From positions 92,847,635 to 92,911,634 of the forward strand of contig OY744604.1 of the NCBI GenBank assembly GCA_963556255.1: DNA of 64,000 nt, read 5' to 3'. The first letter of the stretch is position 1. Each line of letters begins with the position of its first letter. The position numbers were made by a program, and so were the translations under genes. Shown piece by piece: positions 1-10,044 of this stretch. The notes under the pieces were generated by a model that was not told the DNA's origin, did not search any database, and saw only the letters and a list, made by a program, of their open reading frames with translations. Origin of the DNA: Allolobophora icterica (lineage: Eukaryota; Annelida; Clitellata; Crassiclitellata; Lumbricidae).

Positions 1-690
1 GCGAGAGGATGGAGATGTGATTAGAGAAGGATAAATGTGGATCAAAGGTAACGACAAGATTGCGAACAGGTGAGTCGCAGGTGAAAGTGAGAGATGAAGA
101 GCTGGTGGGTAAGTTTATGGAAAGGTCGGGGATTTTCTTGATCTGATCTGGAAGGCCAAGGATAATAAATTCAGTTTTGGCAGGGTTGAGACAGAGGAGG
201 TTGGAGGACATCCATTTAGAGATTATGTTGACCACATCGAGTTGTTGAGCAATGGAGGTGGAGAAAGAGCTAGGGGAGAAGGAAATGAAGAGTTGGGTGT
301 CGTCTGCATACAGCTGGTGGTCAACAGAAGAGGATTTTATGAGATGGCTCAGGGGTGTAGTGTAGAGGATGAAGAGAAGTGGACCTAGGACGGAGCCTTG
401 AGGGACACCACAAGAGAGTGGAAGAGCTTGTGATGAGTGGCTGGAGGCTTTAACAGAGAAGGAGCGTGAAGACAAGTAAGACTGGAACCAAAGTAGAGCA
501 TTGCCAGAGACGCCAAACCAAGAGGACAGCCGTAGGAGAAGTAGTTCGTGATCTATGGTGTCAAAAGCGGCAGAGATGTCGAGGAGACAGAGACAGGAGA
601 CTTGTTGATAACTTACAGCAGAGACCACTTTATCATACAGAGAGACAAGAAGAGTTTCTGTGGAGTGGTGTTTAGTGGATGCAGATCTGA
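1..690 (-). mobile_element. L2/CR1-like LINE fragment, family 1 (minus strand, degenerate)
   Basis: Read on the minus strand this stretch encodes pieces of a non-LTR reverse transcriptase. One is a 'DISAAFDTIDHELL' block, RT motif A region, near 560-600. Others are a 'YADDTQLF' catalytic block near 300-320 and a 'SSNLLCLNPAKTEF' block near 165-210. Frames are interrupted by stops and indels, so it is a dead copy. The same protein family occurs in better condition on the plus strand at 35450-37015 and 46850-50080. The fragment runs off the window at base 1, and it abuts a different LINE family near 690. Confidence 0.7.
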
Positions 691-973
691 GGCTCCAATG
701 ACGAAGGCGACAGGGCCAAACCCTGACCCTTGGATGATACTTGCCTTGATGGTTGCGATGGAAGATAAATTCATGGCATATCGCGTCTGATGTGTGCGGT
801 CACGTAAAAACTCAATCATCCAGTTAAAGATCTGATCTGGTAAGTCCAGTTGGGAGAGTTTGTGCGCCAATGTGGAATGACGTAGGGAATCAAAAGCTTT
901 GGAAAAGTCTAGAGATATCAAGGTAACATAGCTGTTGGTAATTAATAGTTGAGAGACATTATGACGTATGGCT
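690..973 (-). mobile_element. Second LINE family, RT fragment (part a)
   Basis: Minus-strand translation gives an RT palm segment with 'ISLDFSKAFDSLRHS' and, further on, 'ASIIQGSGFGP'. These match the motif A and motif B regions of invertebrate non-LTR RTs, but the sequence is clearly different from family 1. The copy is interrupted at 974-2053 by an RT-bearing insertion and resumes at 2054. The hexamer ATGGCT is present on both sides of the insertion (968-973 and near 2051-2056). Joining across it restores a continuous RT reading frame. Confidence 0.65.
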
Positions 974-2059
974 ATTAGAGCGGCAGTAGTGGAGTCAAAA
1001 GCTTTTGACTCAATAGCTCATGAAACACTTTGGACAACAATGATCGAAATGGGGTTCCCAGGGCATATCATAAATTTGCTTACACAACTGTATAAGAAAC
1101 AAAAAGCAAGAGTCAAAGTGGCAGAAATGTTATCGAAAGAATTCAGAGTCAGACGGGGAGTGAGACAGGGTTGCGTCTTGTCCCCAAGTTTGTTCAACAT
1201 CTTGGCGGAAAGAGTGATGAGGGAAACTTTAGAGGGATTTCAGGGAGGAATACAGATAGGGGGGAGGCGGTTGACAAACTTACAGTACGCCGATGACATT
1301 GTATTACTGACAAACTCGGAGAGTGAATTACAGTTGCTGATAGAGAAACTAGACAGGACAGGAAAGAAATATGGTATGCAGATTAATATAGGAAAGACGA
1401 AAGTTATGACAACAACAGAAACCAAATGTACAATCAGGATTAATCAGGAGGAATTAGAACAGGTGGACAGATTTACGTATTTGGGTTCAACGATTGATGA
1501 AAACAGCGGTTGCGGTACAGAGATCAGAACACGTTTAGCAAGGGGTTATGCAGTAGCTACGGACCTCAAAAGGATATGGAGGAGTCATGATCTAACAAAT
1601 AAAACGAAGCTAAAGTTATGGAAGACACTGGTTTGGCCTGTGGCCATATATGGATGCGAGAGCTGGACATTGAGGAAGGAGGAAGCAAGAAGAATAGAGG
1701 CATTCGAGATGAAGTGTCTGAGATTGATTATGAATATATCTTGGACGGAAATGCGGTCAAATGAATGGGTATTGGAAGCAGCAGGAGTAGAGAGGAATTT
1801 ACTGAGGACGGTGAAGGAAAGAAAAATGATATATTTTGGACACGTCATGAGAAGAGAAGGAGCATGCATGGAGAAAGACATCATACAGGGCACACTGCCG
1901 GGAGCCCGGAAAAGAGGAAGACCGAGAACAAACTGGCTGGGCAACATAAAAGAATGGACGGGATTGGCAATGGGAGAATTATTAAGACTGACGGAGGACA
2001 GGAGGCGTTGGAGGAACATTGTGCATGATGCGGCCGAACCTCGAACCGAGGATGGCTGA
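968..2059 (+). CDS. 5'-truncated non-LTR retrotransposon reverse transcriptase
   Basis: A 363-aa open frame covers the RT palm and the C-terminal region of a non-LTR retrotransposon. The 'KAFDSIAHETLW' block (motif A) is near residue 12, 'GVRQGCVLSP' (motif B) near residue 66, and the catalytic 'YADDIVLL' near residue 108. A long thumb/C-terminal region contains 'FTYLGSTID', 'WPVAIYGCESWTL', 'YFGHVMRREG' and 'GRPRTNWLGNIKEW'. This C-terminal signature is typical of endonuclease-RT ORFs of RTE-like LINEs, although I cannot fix the clade. The endonuclease and the RT fingers are absent, so it is 5'-truncated. It inserted into a minus-strand LINE with an ATGGCT direct repeat on both sides, and the ORF stop lies within a few bases of the 3' junction. 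The first six bases of this ORF belong to the target, so the listed start is not a native start. The ORF is otherwise open, suggesting a fairly young insertion. Confidence 0.8.
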   Translation: MAIRAAVVESKAFDSIAHETLWTTMIEMGFPGHIINLLTQLYKKQKARVKVAEMLSKEFRVRRGVRQGCVLSPSLFNILAERVMRETLEGFQGGIQIGGRRLTNLQYADDIVLLTNSESELQLLIEKLDRTGKKYGMQINIGKTKVMTTTETKCTIRINQEELEQVDRFTYLGSTIDENSGCGTEIRTRLARGYAVATDLKRIWRSHDLTNKTKLKLWKTLVWPVAIYGCESWTLRKEEARRIEAFEMKCLRLIMNISWTEMRSNEWVLEAAGVERNLLRTVKERKMIYFGHVMRREGACMEKDIIQGTLPGARKRGRPRTNWLGNIKEWTGLAMGELLRLTEDRRRWRNIVHDAAEPRTEDG

Positions 2060-2225
2060 GAGCAGAGAGAGTGGAGTCAGTGGGCCGAAAAGCAAATTGA
2101 TCCGCAATTATATCGGGTATAGGAGGGCGACATAAGGAGGGATAAATGTAGCCTTGGACAATTTCTTTTTCTATGATCCTGGACAGTATGGAAACAATTG
2201 AGATTGGTCTAAATTCTGCGGCATA
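2054..2225 (-). mobile_element. Second LINE family, RT fragment (part b)
   Basis: Minus-strand translation gives 'FRPISIVSILSRIIEKE' and then 'ADQFAFRPTDST', the classic fingers/palm region preceding motif A of non-LTR RTs. It joins in frame to 'AIRHNVSQLLITNSYV' on the far side of the 974-2053 insertion, showing that this is the same LINE copy as 690-973. Confidence 0.65.
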
Positions 2226-2709
2226 GCAGTTTCAGGTCCACTCTCAGGTACGCACCTTCCTACCCGTGGTCCCACCATCGGTAATGTTATGTGCCAATCC
2301 TCCACCCCGGATTTTCATACGAGGTTCTACGTACACGACGGTCAGTGAACAGGGTGCAATCACAACTGCACCAATTAGTTGGTACTCGGCCCGACCCAAG
2401 GTCGTCTCAGCAATTCAGGGCTGTTGTCGGCACATTCCCCTCTATCCCAAACTGGAAGAGGTCGGGGGTGGGGGTAATGAAACCAATTCGACACCAAGAT
2501 GACTGACTATATCAGAGCGTCTAGTTATATTATGGCCTATTTCCGCCGTTTACCCGCGTAAAAATGAAATGTAGATATAAAATGCAACAATACATTCCCG
2601 ATATAATGTTAATTATTTTAACATGGAATTGTGTCTAGCATGAACGCCTGAAGGCTGTGAATAATTCTGTTAATTGCTGGTCCTTTTGTGAATTCAGTTG
2701 GTGTTTTTT
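2226..2709. other. Unannotated stretch
   Basis: No convincing coding, RNA or repeat signal was seen. Two overlapping plus-strand ORFs of 71 and 78 codons (2266-2506) lack recognisable motifs. The right half is AT-rich. Confidence 0.4.
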
Positions 2710-2791
2710 AAATTTAAGACTGCTGCCGCGGAACCCCTGGCCGACGCCCGTGGAACCCCTTGGTTCCGCGGAACCCCAGTTGAAAACCACT
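2710..2791. mobile_element. Right end of a hAT-like element
   Basis: The sequence ends in '...GTTGAAAACCACTG', whose reverse complement begins CAGTGGTTTTCAAC, a terminus of the type seen in many hAT/MITE elements. It contains short internal direct copies of 'CGCGGAACCCC' and 'GTGGAACCCC'. It interrupts LINE sequence that continues at 2792 ('HAFICSRIDYCN'). The left end was not found. Confidence 0.4.
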
Positions 2792-2895
2792 GGTCCACGC
2801 CTTCATCTGCTCTCGCATTGATTACTGTAACTCCCTATTTGTAGGCCTCCTCAAAGTCGGTCTCCTCTACAATCTGTTTTCAACGCAGCTGCCAA
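2792..2895 (+). mobile_element. L2-like LINE family 2, 3' fragment (part a)
   Basis: Plus-strand translation gives 'HAFICSRIDYCNSLF' and then 'LQSVFNAAA', the region just after the RT thumb in L2/CR1-like LINEs. It breaks off where the opposite-strand LINE segment 2896-3890 begins, and the same reading resumes at 3891. Confidence 0.6.
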
Positions 2896-3890
2896 CACAA
2901 AACGGAACTCAGGTGGTAGGCCGTTTCAGCAACGTGGTCCAGCGACGGAGAATGCCCGGTTCCCGAACACAACGTTCCGAGCAACGAACAGGTCACCTCG
3001 CACACCGAACCTCCCCTCAGACGAAGACCAGCAGCACCCGATGACGTCATTCTACAGAAGTCGGCGATGTAGTCAGGCGCCATGCCGTGGAACGCCTTGT
3101 TAACAATCAAGCAGAGCTTGAACTCCACGCGCTGGGGAACCGGAAGCCAGTGAAGCGTGTCACGCAGAAGGGGAGTCACGTGGTCGAACCGTCGCCGACC
3201 GCAGAGTAGCCTCGCCGCCGCGTTAAGGACCGACTGTAGTCCATCGAGGAGACACTTCAGTGCTCCCGCCAGAAGACTATTACAGCAGTCTATCCGAGAG
3301 AGCACGAAGCAGGCCACAGCAGTCCTTGCGGCCTCGAATGGAGGCGACTTGAGACAAGTCCCGATGAGGCGGAATTGACGGAAGCATCGGCCGACGGTCA
3401 TACCACGTGAGTCTTTATGGATAGGTCGGATTTCAATAAGACTCCCAGGACACGGACGGACACCACCGGCTCCAAAGAGGCGCCCGCGATGAGCAAAGGG
3501 GAGAGGTCGCACCGACGACGCGTAGTACAGCACAATAGCTCGGTCTTGGCAGGATTGAGACAGAGCCGGTTGGAAGCCATCCATGCGGCAAATCCTTCAA
3601 TAGCGAGCACCATGTGCACACGTGACCGGTCCACCGCCTACCCGCGGTCACTGATGTAGAGCTGGGAGTCGTCCGCATAAAAATGGGACGACACGCCCAG
3701 GTCAGCCGCCAGACTCTCGAGGTCGGCTGTATAGAGCAAGAACAGCAGGGGTCCGAGCACTGAATCCTGCGGCACCCCAAATGCAAGCGGGCGGGGGGAC
3801 GAGACGTCCCAGTTGAAGTGCACTGACTGCACTCTACCGCCCAGATAGGAGCGGAACCAGTCCAGTTCCACGGGCCCCACACCCCACATC
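2896..3890 (-). mobile_element. L2-like LINE RT segment in inverted orientation
   Basis: Minus-strand translation covers 'GVPQDSVLGPLLFLLYTADL' (motif B region), 'FYADDSQLYISD' (catalytic YADD), 'LDGLQSVLNAAARLLCGRRR' and 'LHWLPVPQRVEFKL'. Several frameshifts split it into overlapping ORFs (3433-3882, 3638-3889, 2880-3584). It is GC-rich compared with its surroundings. It lies between two plus-strand parts of another LINE, so it is a nested insertion or a 5'-inversion product. Confidence 0.7.
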
Positions 3891-4230
3891 TGGGACTTGC
3901 TCCTAAATACCTCTGTGGCTTGTTACGTCTTCCCGCCTCAGCTAGCTCCCTTCACCCTCTTCGTTCCTCTGATCGACTTGACTTGTTTGTTCCCCGAGTG
4001 AGAACGGCGTTGGCCCAGTCTCTTTCCTTTGTTAGTATAGGCCATTCACTGTGGAATCAGCTTCCTCCTTCGGCCCTGGATTCAGTACTATCTGTTGGAC
4101 CTGCCACAGCTTTACGTTGTCTTAAAACTTGCCTTTATTGCCGAGGACTTTCACACTGGGAGCGCCTCTGATTGGTGGGCACTGGGTACAGGCGCATTAT
4201 AAGTTTCGAAATACAATACAATACGATACT
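3891..4230 (+). mobile_element. L2-like LINE family 2, 3' end with conserved stem-loop and AATAC tail
   Basis: The 83-aa ORF 3920-4171 encodes the typical C-terminal end of L2-like LINE ORF2 ('SSDRLDLFVPRVRTAL', 'SIGHSLWNQLPPS', 'LKTCLYCRGLSHWE'). The 3' end carries GAGCGCCTCTGA followed by a complementary GGCGC block. It ends in an AATAC-repeat tail (4209-4225) of the kind generated by target-primed reverse transcription. Confidence 0.75.
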
Positions 4231-4330
4231 GCACCGCGCCCATTTGCGGTATGAGCTAAGACCAAGACCGCATGGTTCCTCCTCTTCGTGAAAGATGACC
4301 GTAATTTCATATCTCGAGTATTATTTTAAA

Positions 4331-4978
4331 GGTAAACGTACGCTTTAGCGTATTTAATTATTGGCAGGATTTCGAAAAAATGAATAGCGTAAATAATTAA
4401 TTCATCCACCTTCCAGCCTCTAGTTTAGTTTAATATTACACGTCTTAATCGTTCATCCATCCAGCTTCCAGTTTTAGCTCATTTTCATCGCATATCCAGC
4501 TTCTATTTCAAGTTTTAATATGATATGTTTTCATCGCTCATCCACGGCAATGATATCGGCGTTAAACGATATAGTTTCATCGCAATTCCAAAGTCTTCTA
4601 GTTTCCGTTTTATTATGTAATATTTTCATCATTTAGCCAGCTTCTAGTTTCAGTAATATTTTCATCAATCATCCAGCTGCTAGTTTGAGTTATATTTTCA
4701 TCAGTCATCACAATTGCTGATAACTATCCACTATAAGAGTGTAGATATAATTAACGCACCTAAGGTGGAGGATTACCTTCTTCGCACATCCAGATTCTCG
4801 TTTGATCTCCATTTTCATCGCTTAGCCAGCTTCCAGTTTGACTTATATTTTCATCGCTCATCCAGCTTCCAGTTTGATTTCTATTTTCATCGCTCATACA
4901 GCTTCCAATAATTAAATACGCTAAAGCGAACGTGGACATTTCGTCCAATAATTAAATACGCAAAAACGTACGTTTACC
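4331..4978. mobile_element. 648-bp MITE with internal minisatellite
   Basis: Terminal inverted repeats of 34 bp (4331-4364 and 4945-4978) start GGTAAACGTACG and differ at two positions. An exact 8-bp duplication ATTTTAAA flanks the element (4323-4330 and 4979-4986). The interior (about 4440-4900) is a degenerate minisatellite of 30-50-bp units built around TTTTCATCGCTCATCCAGC, and there is an extra partial TIR copy near 4908-4930. There is no coding capacity. GG...CC termini with an 8-bp target duplication would suit a Merlin-like non-autonomous element. The superfamily is inferred. Confidence 0.75.
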
Positions 4979-4986
4979 ATTTTAAA

Positions 4987-6130
4987 ACATGTACTGAATA
5001 ATGTCCCTATAATTCCTATTCTAGCGTTACCTCAAATTATAATAATTATATTGTCTACCGTCATAATTTCCTAACTACTTCTATACTTTTTTATGATAAT
5101 TAGTTCTACTCTTTTACAAGTTGCGATTTTGCCAACTTGCTTTTGAGAATAAAATAAATTGATTTATTGATTGATTGATCTTGAACTACATACAAGTAAG
5201 CTTCGTGCTAAACATTGTTGCTTTTTTGTTCGTTTTACGAAAATTTGCTAATATCCAACGTTTTTATTCTTTAGGAAAGTTTATAATACAATGGATGGCA
5301 TAAAGAAACTTAGTGGAATGAGTAGAGCTTTCAAAATTTTGTAGTTTTCATTACAAAGAACTTCTGAGCAATCTAAGTCAGTAGTTCCAGACAAACAAAC
5401 AAAGAAAACTTGTGAATTGCCAAGTAAAAAGTTAGCATCAAACGAAAAAGTGCGTCTTTGGCTTGAATTTGACAGCGTGGTTGAAAAATCTCATGTGCCA
5501 ATCGAAAATACTGAAGTGCATTCCAAACCATAGGCTATGTGTCGAGAGAAATCACTGAAGTCCAATCTAATCTTGATGTCGATGAATCTCACGTGTCGAG
5601 AGAACTCATTGAAGTCCAATCTAAACTTTATTCAAGCTTATTTCGTTTGGTGCTTTATTTCAGTTCATTGTTTCTGTATTAAATGTTTTTAAGCGAGAAC
5701 TCTGTTACTTTTATAATGTTTTTAAATGAATTTTTAAGTTTCTAAATTTTCTATTAAATTATTCAAATAAATCAATGCAATTTTACACAAATCATTGTTT
5801 TTATTTACTATCTGAAATATTTTTGTCATTTAAAAGGTAATTTTTAATTGCAAATTTCAGCTGTTATAAGACTATCTCCAGATCAGAAGAAATTTTGAAA
5901 TATGCAAAGGTGCTATTGTCTGTCATATTCTGTTAATTTGGATATTTCAGTCGAGGCATCATAAAATTTGTAAATATTTTACAACATTCAAACTAGGAAA
6001 TAATTTATTATCCAAATGTCTATAAATGGCAATCACATAAAAGTTATTGGATTTATAGCATCTATCAAAAGTTTAGATTTGTTCTCCTGAAAAATCAAAA
6101 AAATTACGGTAGCACCTTTGCACTCTAAGC
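4987..6130. other. AT-rich stretch, possible degenerate ORF
   Basis: Mostly AT-rich, featureless sequence. Near 5291-5530 a plus-strand reading starting 'MDGIKKLSGMSRAF' is broken by one in-frame stop and continues with charged sequence ('KKTCELPSKKLASNEKV'). It may be the N-terminal remnant of a transposase. A repeated phrase 'GTCGAGAGAAMTCA(C/T)TGAAGTCCA' occurs at about 5538 and 5597. Confidence 0.3.
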
Positions 6131-6134
6131 ATAC

Positions 6135-6728
<594 letters not shown>

Positions 6729-6748
6729 CATATATATATATTATATAT

Positions 6749-6985
6749 GGTGGCTCAGTGGTAAGTTCGGTGCCTTGTGACCGGAGGGTTGCAGGTTCGA
6801 ATCCCACTCTAGCCGCTGCGTACGGACCTTGGACAAGTCCTTCACTCGCAATTGCTCGTGGCGCGCTTCGGCGTGAAAATTCCGGCACAGTATCAAATGC
6901 TGTAGTCGGGAGCGCCTCTGAGTAGTAGTTGACTCCCAGAGGCGCTATAGAAATATCCGGAATAAATAAATAAATATAAATAAAT
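6749..6985 (+). mobile_element. tRNA-derived SINE with LINE-like 3' tail
   Basis: An RNA polymerase III box A (TGGCTCAGTGGT, 6751-6762) and box B (GGTTCGAATCC, 6794-6804) are spaced as in a tRNA gene. A unique body follows, then a 3' module with GAGCGCCTCTGA and AGAGGCGC that can pair into a stem-loop, then 'TATAGAAATATCCGGA' and an AATAAATA tail. The 3' module matches the ends of the L2-like LINEs in this window, which implies mobilisation by their reverse transcriptase. It is not a functional tRNA gene: no acceptor or anticodon stem is recognisable. Confidence 0.8.
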
Positions 6986-7170
6986 ATATATGTATATATA
7001 TGTATGTATATATGTATTATATGTATATATATATATATATATATATTTATTATATATATGTGTGTGTATATATAATATATATATATTTATTATATATACG
7101 TGTATATATATAATATATATATGTATATATATGCTCCTTGCAGCACAGCTCTTCTTAATATATATATATA
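6986..7170. repeat. TA/TG-rich imperfect microsatellite
   Basis: Mixed TATATG and TATATT repeats, directly downstream of the SINE. A short copy of the LINE-tail phrase 'CTCCTTGCAGCACAGCTCTTC' sits within it (7133-7153). Confidence 0.8.
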
Positions 7171-7634
7171 TTAAATCCAATGCTTATGCTATAAAGATCT
7201 TACATAAAATAAGAGAAAATACAGAAACGTCATCTCCAAATTTATACTCGCATTTCCAATTCATGTAATACACATGTAGTTCCAAGCATGACAATGCATG
7301 ATACAGTAATTGTTAGTAAATAGTACCTGGGATGATGTAGTGTTTGTAACTTTTGTGTCGCAAATTTTTTCTGGAGGCCTATACTGCCTCTCATCACTTT
7401 AAATCGCTACACTGTTTGGCTTCTCTTTCATATAAATACGCCTTACTTTGATTATATCGGCTTGAACTTCCCGGACTATGACATGGCACCGGAACGGATA
7501 AGCCGGGTATGGCTATTGCGGACGTGATTTGATATTGCGCCGGTGAATAAGCTCGTCTGCCTGACATGGTTTTGTGTGGCGCAGAGAAATTTCTGGGATT
7601 TACATTTACACTTACATATCACCTTTGAACTAAC

Positions 7635-7800
7635 CTAACTCCGGATAGACATTGTAGTTGAGGTCGAATCCCGGAGCGTTGTTATAGCCATCGCTATGGA
7701 ACAACACAAGGACTTGAGTGCACCAGGAGAAGTCAACGGGAGCAGAAATGTGTGCACAAAACCTGACTTTGTAAGATGGGTTGTTGTCGAGGCAGCTGAA
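7635..7800 (-). CDS. CUB4 second-half exon
   Basis: A 166-bp exon with acceptor ...TTCTAG and donor GTTAGT. It encodes 'FSCLDNNPSYKVRFC' ... 'VLVLFHSDGYNNAPGFDLNY' ... 'VYPE', the second half of a CUB domain including the conserved F-x-S-D-x3-x-x-GF pattern and two cysteines. It enters in phase 0 and exits in phase 1. It is a paralogue of exon 38187-38352, and the intron just upstream (7801-8100) also resembles 38353-38760. Confidence 0.87.
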
Positions 7801-8285
7801 CTAGAATATTATTCAGGCAATCATTCGTTAATTAGTCCATATTTGTTCAACCCAAACAGCAAGTGACGAAAGAGCGTGTGACAGAATAGGATGTGGAAAA
7901 GGTATCAATTAAAAGAAAACATGAAATATCAACGCAAATATAAACAAAAATGTTTCAGATTTCAGTCCGATTTATTCAGTTGGAAACATCAAATAGAAAC
8001 ATTTTTCGGTTATTCTATCCACAAACACTAGTCAATAAGAAGTTTCATAAGCTGGGATTTTACTGTTCCTGCGTATTCGAATTTTCACTGTGTTATTGGA
8101 TCCAACGAAACATTATTTTTATCATTATCTTAATATCTCTGAATGAAGGCCATATTCAAATAGTCCCTACACAAAATTAACAAAACGCAATTCCTTGCAC
8201 GACAATTGGTCATCTGTAAATTGGCGAGGCACATGCCTCAGCAAGTTGACAATGAACACACGGAAATAATTATTTATATTATAAA
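7801..8285. other. Intron, similar to the 38353-38787 intron
   Basis: It shares phrases such as GAATATTA, AATCATTCG(T/A)TAATTAGT, TTTGTTCAACC, AACATTTTTCGGT and GGGATTTTACT with the CUB2 intron at 38353-38787, in the same order. This is residual intron homology from duplication of a two-CUB block. Confidence 0.6.
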
Positions 8286-8289
8286 TATG

Positions 8290-9225
8290 GGGCGAATGGC
8301 CATCGTTATGCAGATGATGCTCAGGCTTTTGTACATGGTCCGTCAACTGATCAACTCTCTCTTGTTTGCTCCATAGACCATCTTGTCTCTGACCTTCACT
8401 ACTGGATATCGACTAACCGCCTCTGCCTAAACACTGATAAGACTCAATTGAGCTGGTTTGGGACTAGACAACAGCTTGCTAAACTCAACTTTCCATTGCT
8501 GACTGAAAAATGTCCTGCTTACACCTACTCCCACCGTCCGCGACTTGGATGTCACACTTGACTCCTCTCTCACATTCACAGAGCATATTTCCAACATGAC
8601 TCGCTCTTGCTTCTTTCAACTGAGGCGTCTCAGGGCCATCAGACGCTCGGTCTCACCTTCTGTCTTTACCACCATAGTTCACGCATTTGTCTGCTCACGC
8701 TTGGACCACTGCAACTTGCTCCCCATGGGTCTTCCTAAGCAGCGTCTCTACCCCTTTCAATCTGTTTTAAATGCTTCTGCTAGGCTCATCGCTCGACTCC
8801 CCCACTTTGCCCATATCTCTACTTACATGATTGATGTCCTTCACTGGCTCCCTATTGCTGCGCGCATCCGAATCTCGGCAGCGTACTGCACCGAAATATC
8901 TCTCGAAATATCTGCGAAAGCCGCTATCTGAATCTTCTTCTCGCTCACTGCGCTCTGTAAATCGGCTTGACCTTTTTGTTCCCAGGGCTAAAACTGCCTT
9001 GGCCCAGCACCGGGCGTTTGCTGTAGTGGGTCCCACGATCTGGAATGACCTTCCTCTCTGGCAGTCTCTGCTCAGGGCCAAACTAATGACTGGCTTTTCC
9101 TCATCGGTCTCGCGTTCCCTAAAGGCATTTTTGTTTCTCCGGGGCTTCTGGGCTGAGAGCGTCTCTGAATAGTCATTCTGCGAGAGGCACTTTATAAATT
9201 TCTAGATACAATACAATACAATAAA
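8290..9225 (+). mobile_element. L2-like LINE family 3, 5'-truncated copy with AATAC tail
   Basis: Plus-strand fragments encode 'HRYADDAQAFVHGP' (catalytic YADD), 'CLNTDKTQLSWFGTRQQLAK', 'VTLDSSLTFTEHISNMTRSC' and the C-terminal 'LDLFVPRAKTALAQHRAF'. The 3' end has GAGCGTCTCTGA plus GAGAGGCAC, then AATACAATACAATA (9207-9221). A few frameshifts break the ORF. The copy lies in the CUB4 intron in antisense to the host gene and is very similar to the minus-strand copy at 41485-43065. Confidence 0.8.
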
Positions 9226-9347
9226 GAAGAAACAAATGTAATAAAAAAACTCAATTAAATGAAACGCAGCTATGCTTAGAGCGATAAATGGTCTTCTATA
9301 TAAGACGAAGAAAACTCTTCACCTAATCACGTGAAGCTATTACTTAC

Positions 9348-9538
9348 CTCGATCCAGTCACAGTAACAGCTGTTCTCATCACAAGTAGCAGTAGTGAAAT
9401 AATCAAATCTCAGTTTGAAGTGGCTTCGTTGTGGGGCCCAGATGATGTTACTACAGTTCAGGTAGGGGTCGTAGAGGGACCCATACCTCGGCGATGTCAC
9501 ATTTCCAACGGATCCGGTGTACACGGTGTTACCACAGC
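9348..9538 (-). CDS. CUB4 first-half exon
   Basis: A 191-bp exon with acceptor ...GCCATCAG and perfect donor GTAAGT. It encodes 'CGNTVYTGSVGNVTSPRYG', 'NCSNIIWAPQRSHFKLRF' and 'CYCDWIEV', the N-terminal half of a CUB domain with C-G start, TSP, the NCS-x-x-W core and the D-W-x-E-V end. It enters in phase 1 and exits in phase 0, compatible with exons 12131-12296 upstream and 7635-7800 downstream. It is a paralogue of exon 38788-38972. Confidence 0.9.
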
Positions 9539-10036
9539 CTGATGGCGTAAAAGAAGCATTTGCAGAAGTGATACACACCTACATATCTATGTATGCGTGT
9601 GTGTATGTATGCAAAATAATCACGAATGTACGCATGCATGTATGTATGTGTTTTAGTATTATGCATGTATTTACGTACCTACGAATGCAGGGGGAGCAAG
9701 GTGACGTTTTTGCACGGAATTTGCATTTCAGGGACATAGAACACGTCAAAACTTTAAAAATAAATAATGGTCAAGGACTTACCTAAATAATTAATTGCTT
9801 TTTCGCATTGAAAATCGTGTTGGGACTGTTGTACTAATCATAATAATCAGAAGCTTTTATTTTGGCAAAATATGCGCCAAGTCTAGGGGAAGCAAATGCT
9901 CCCTCTTGCCCCCCTGCGGACGTCCATGTAAGTATTTACCTTACGCAAGCATGTTCTTTGGAACATATGTACTTATGTAGGCTACATAAGTACATATATT
10001 AGAAGATATTATCAGTCCACCTTCTCCATTCCCGAC
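9539..10036. other. Intron sequence, nothing recognised
   Basis: Contains ATGTATG-type simple sequence (9585-9670) and otherwise no feature. Confidence 0.5.
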
Positions 10037-10044
10037 ATGCACTC

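Noticed and set aside
4440..4910. CRISPR-like regularly spaced repeats
   Set aside because: Units are degenerate, spacers are themselves repeat sequence, and the array sits inside a TIR element in a eukaryotic genome.
6751..6804. Possible tRNA gene (A and B boxes)
   Set aside because: No foldable cloverleaf with acceptor and anticodon stems. The boxes head a SINE with a LINE-like tail.
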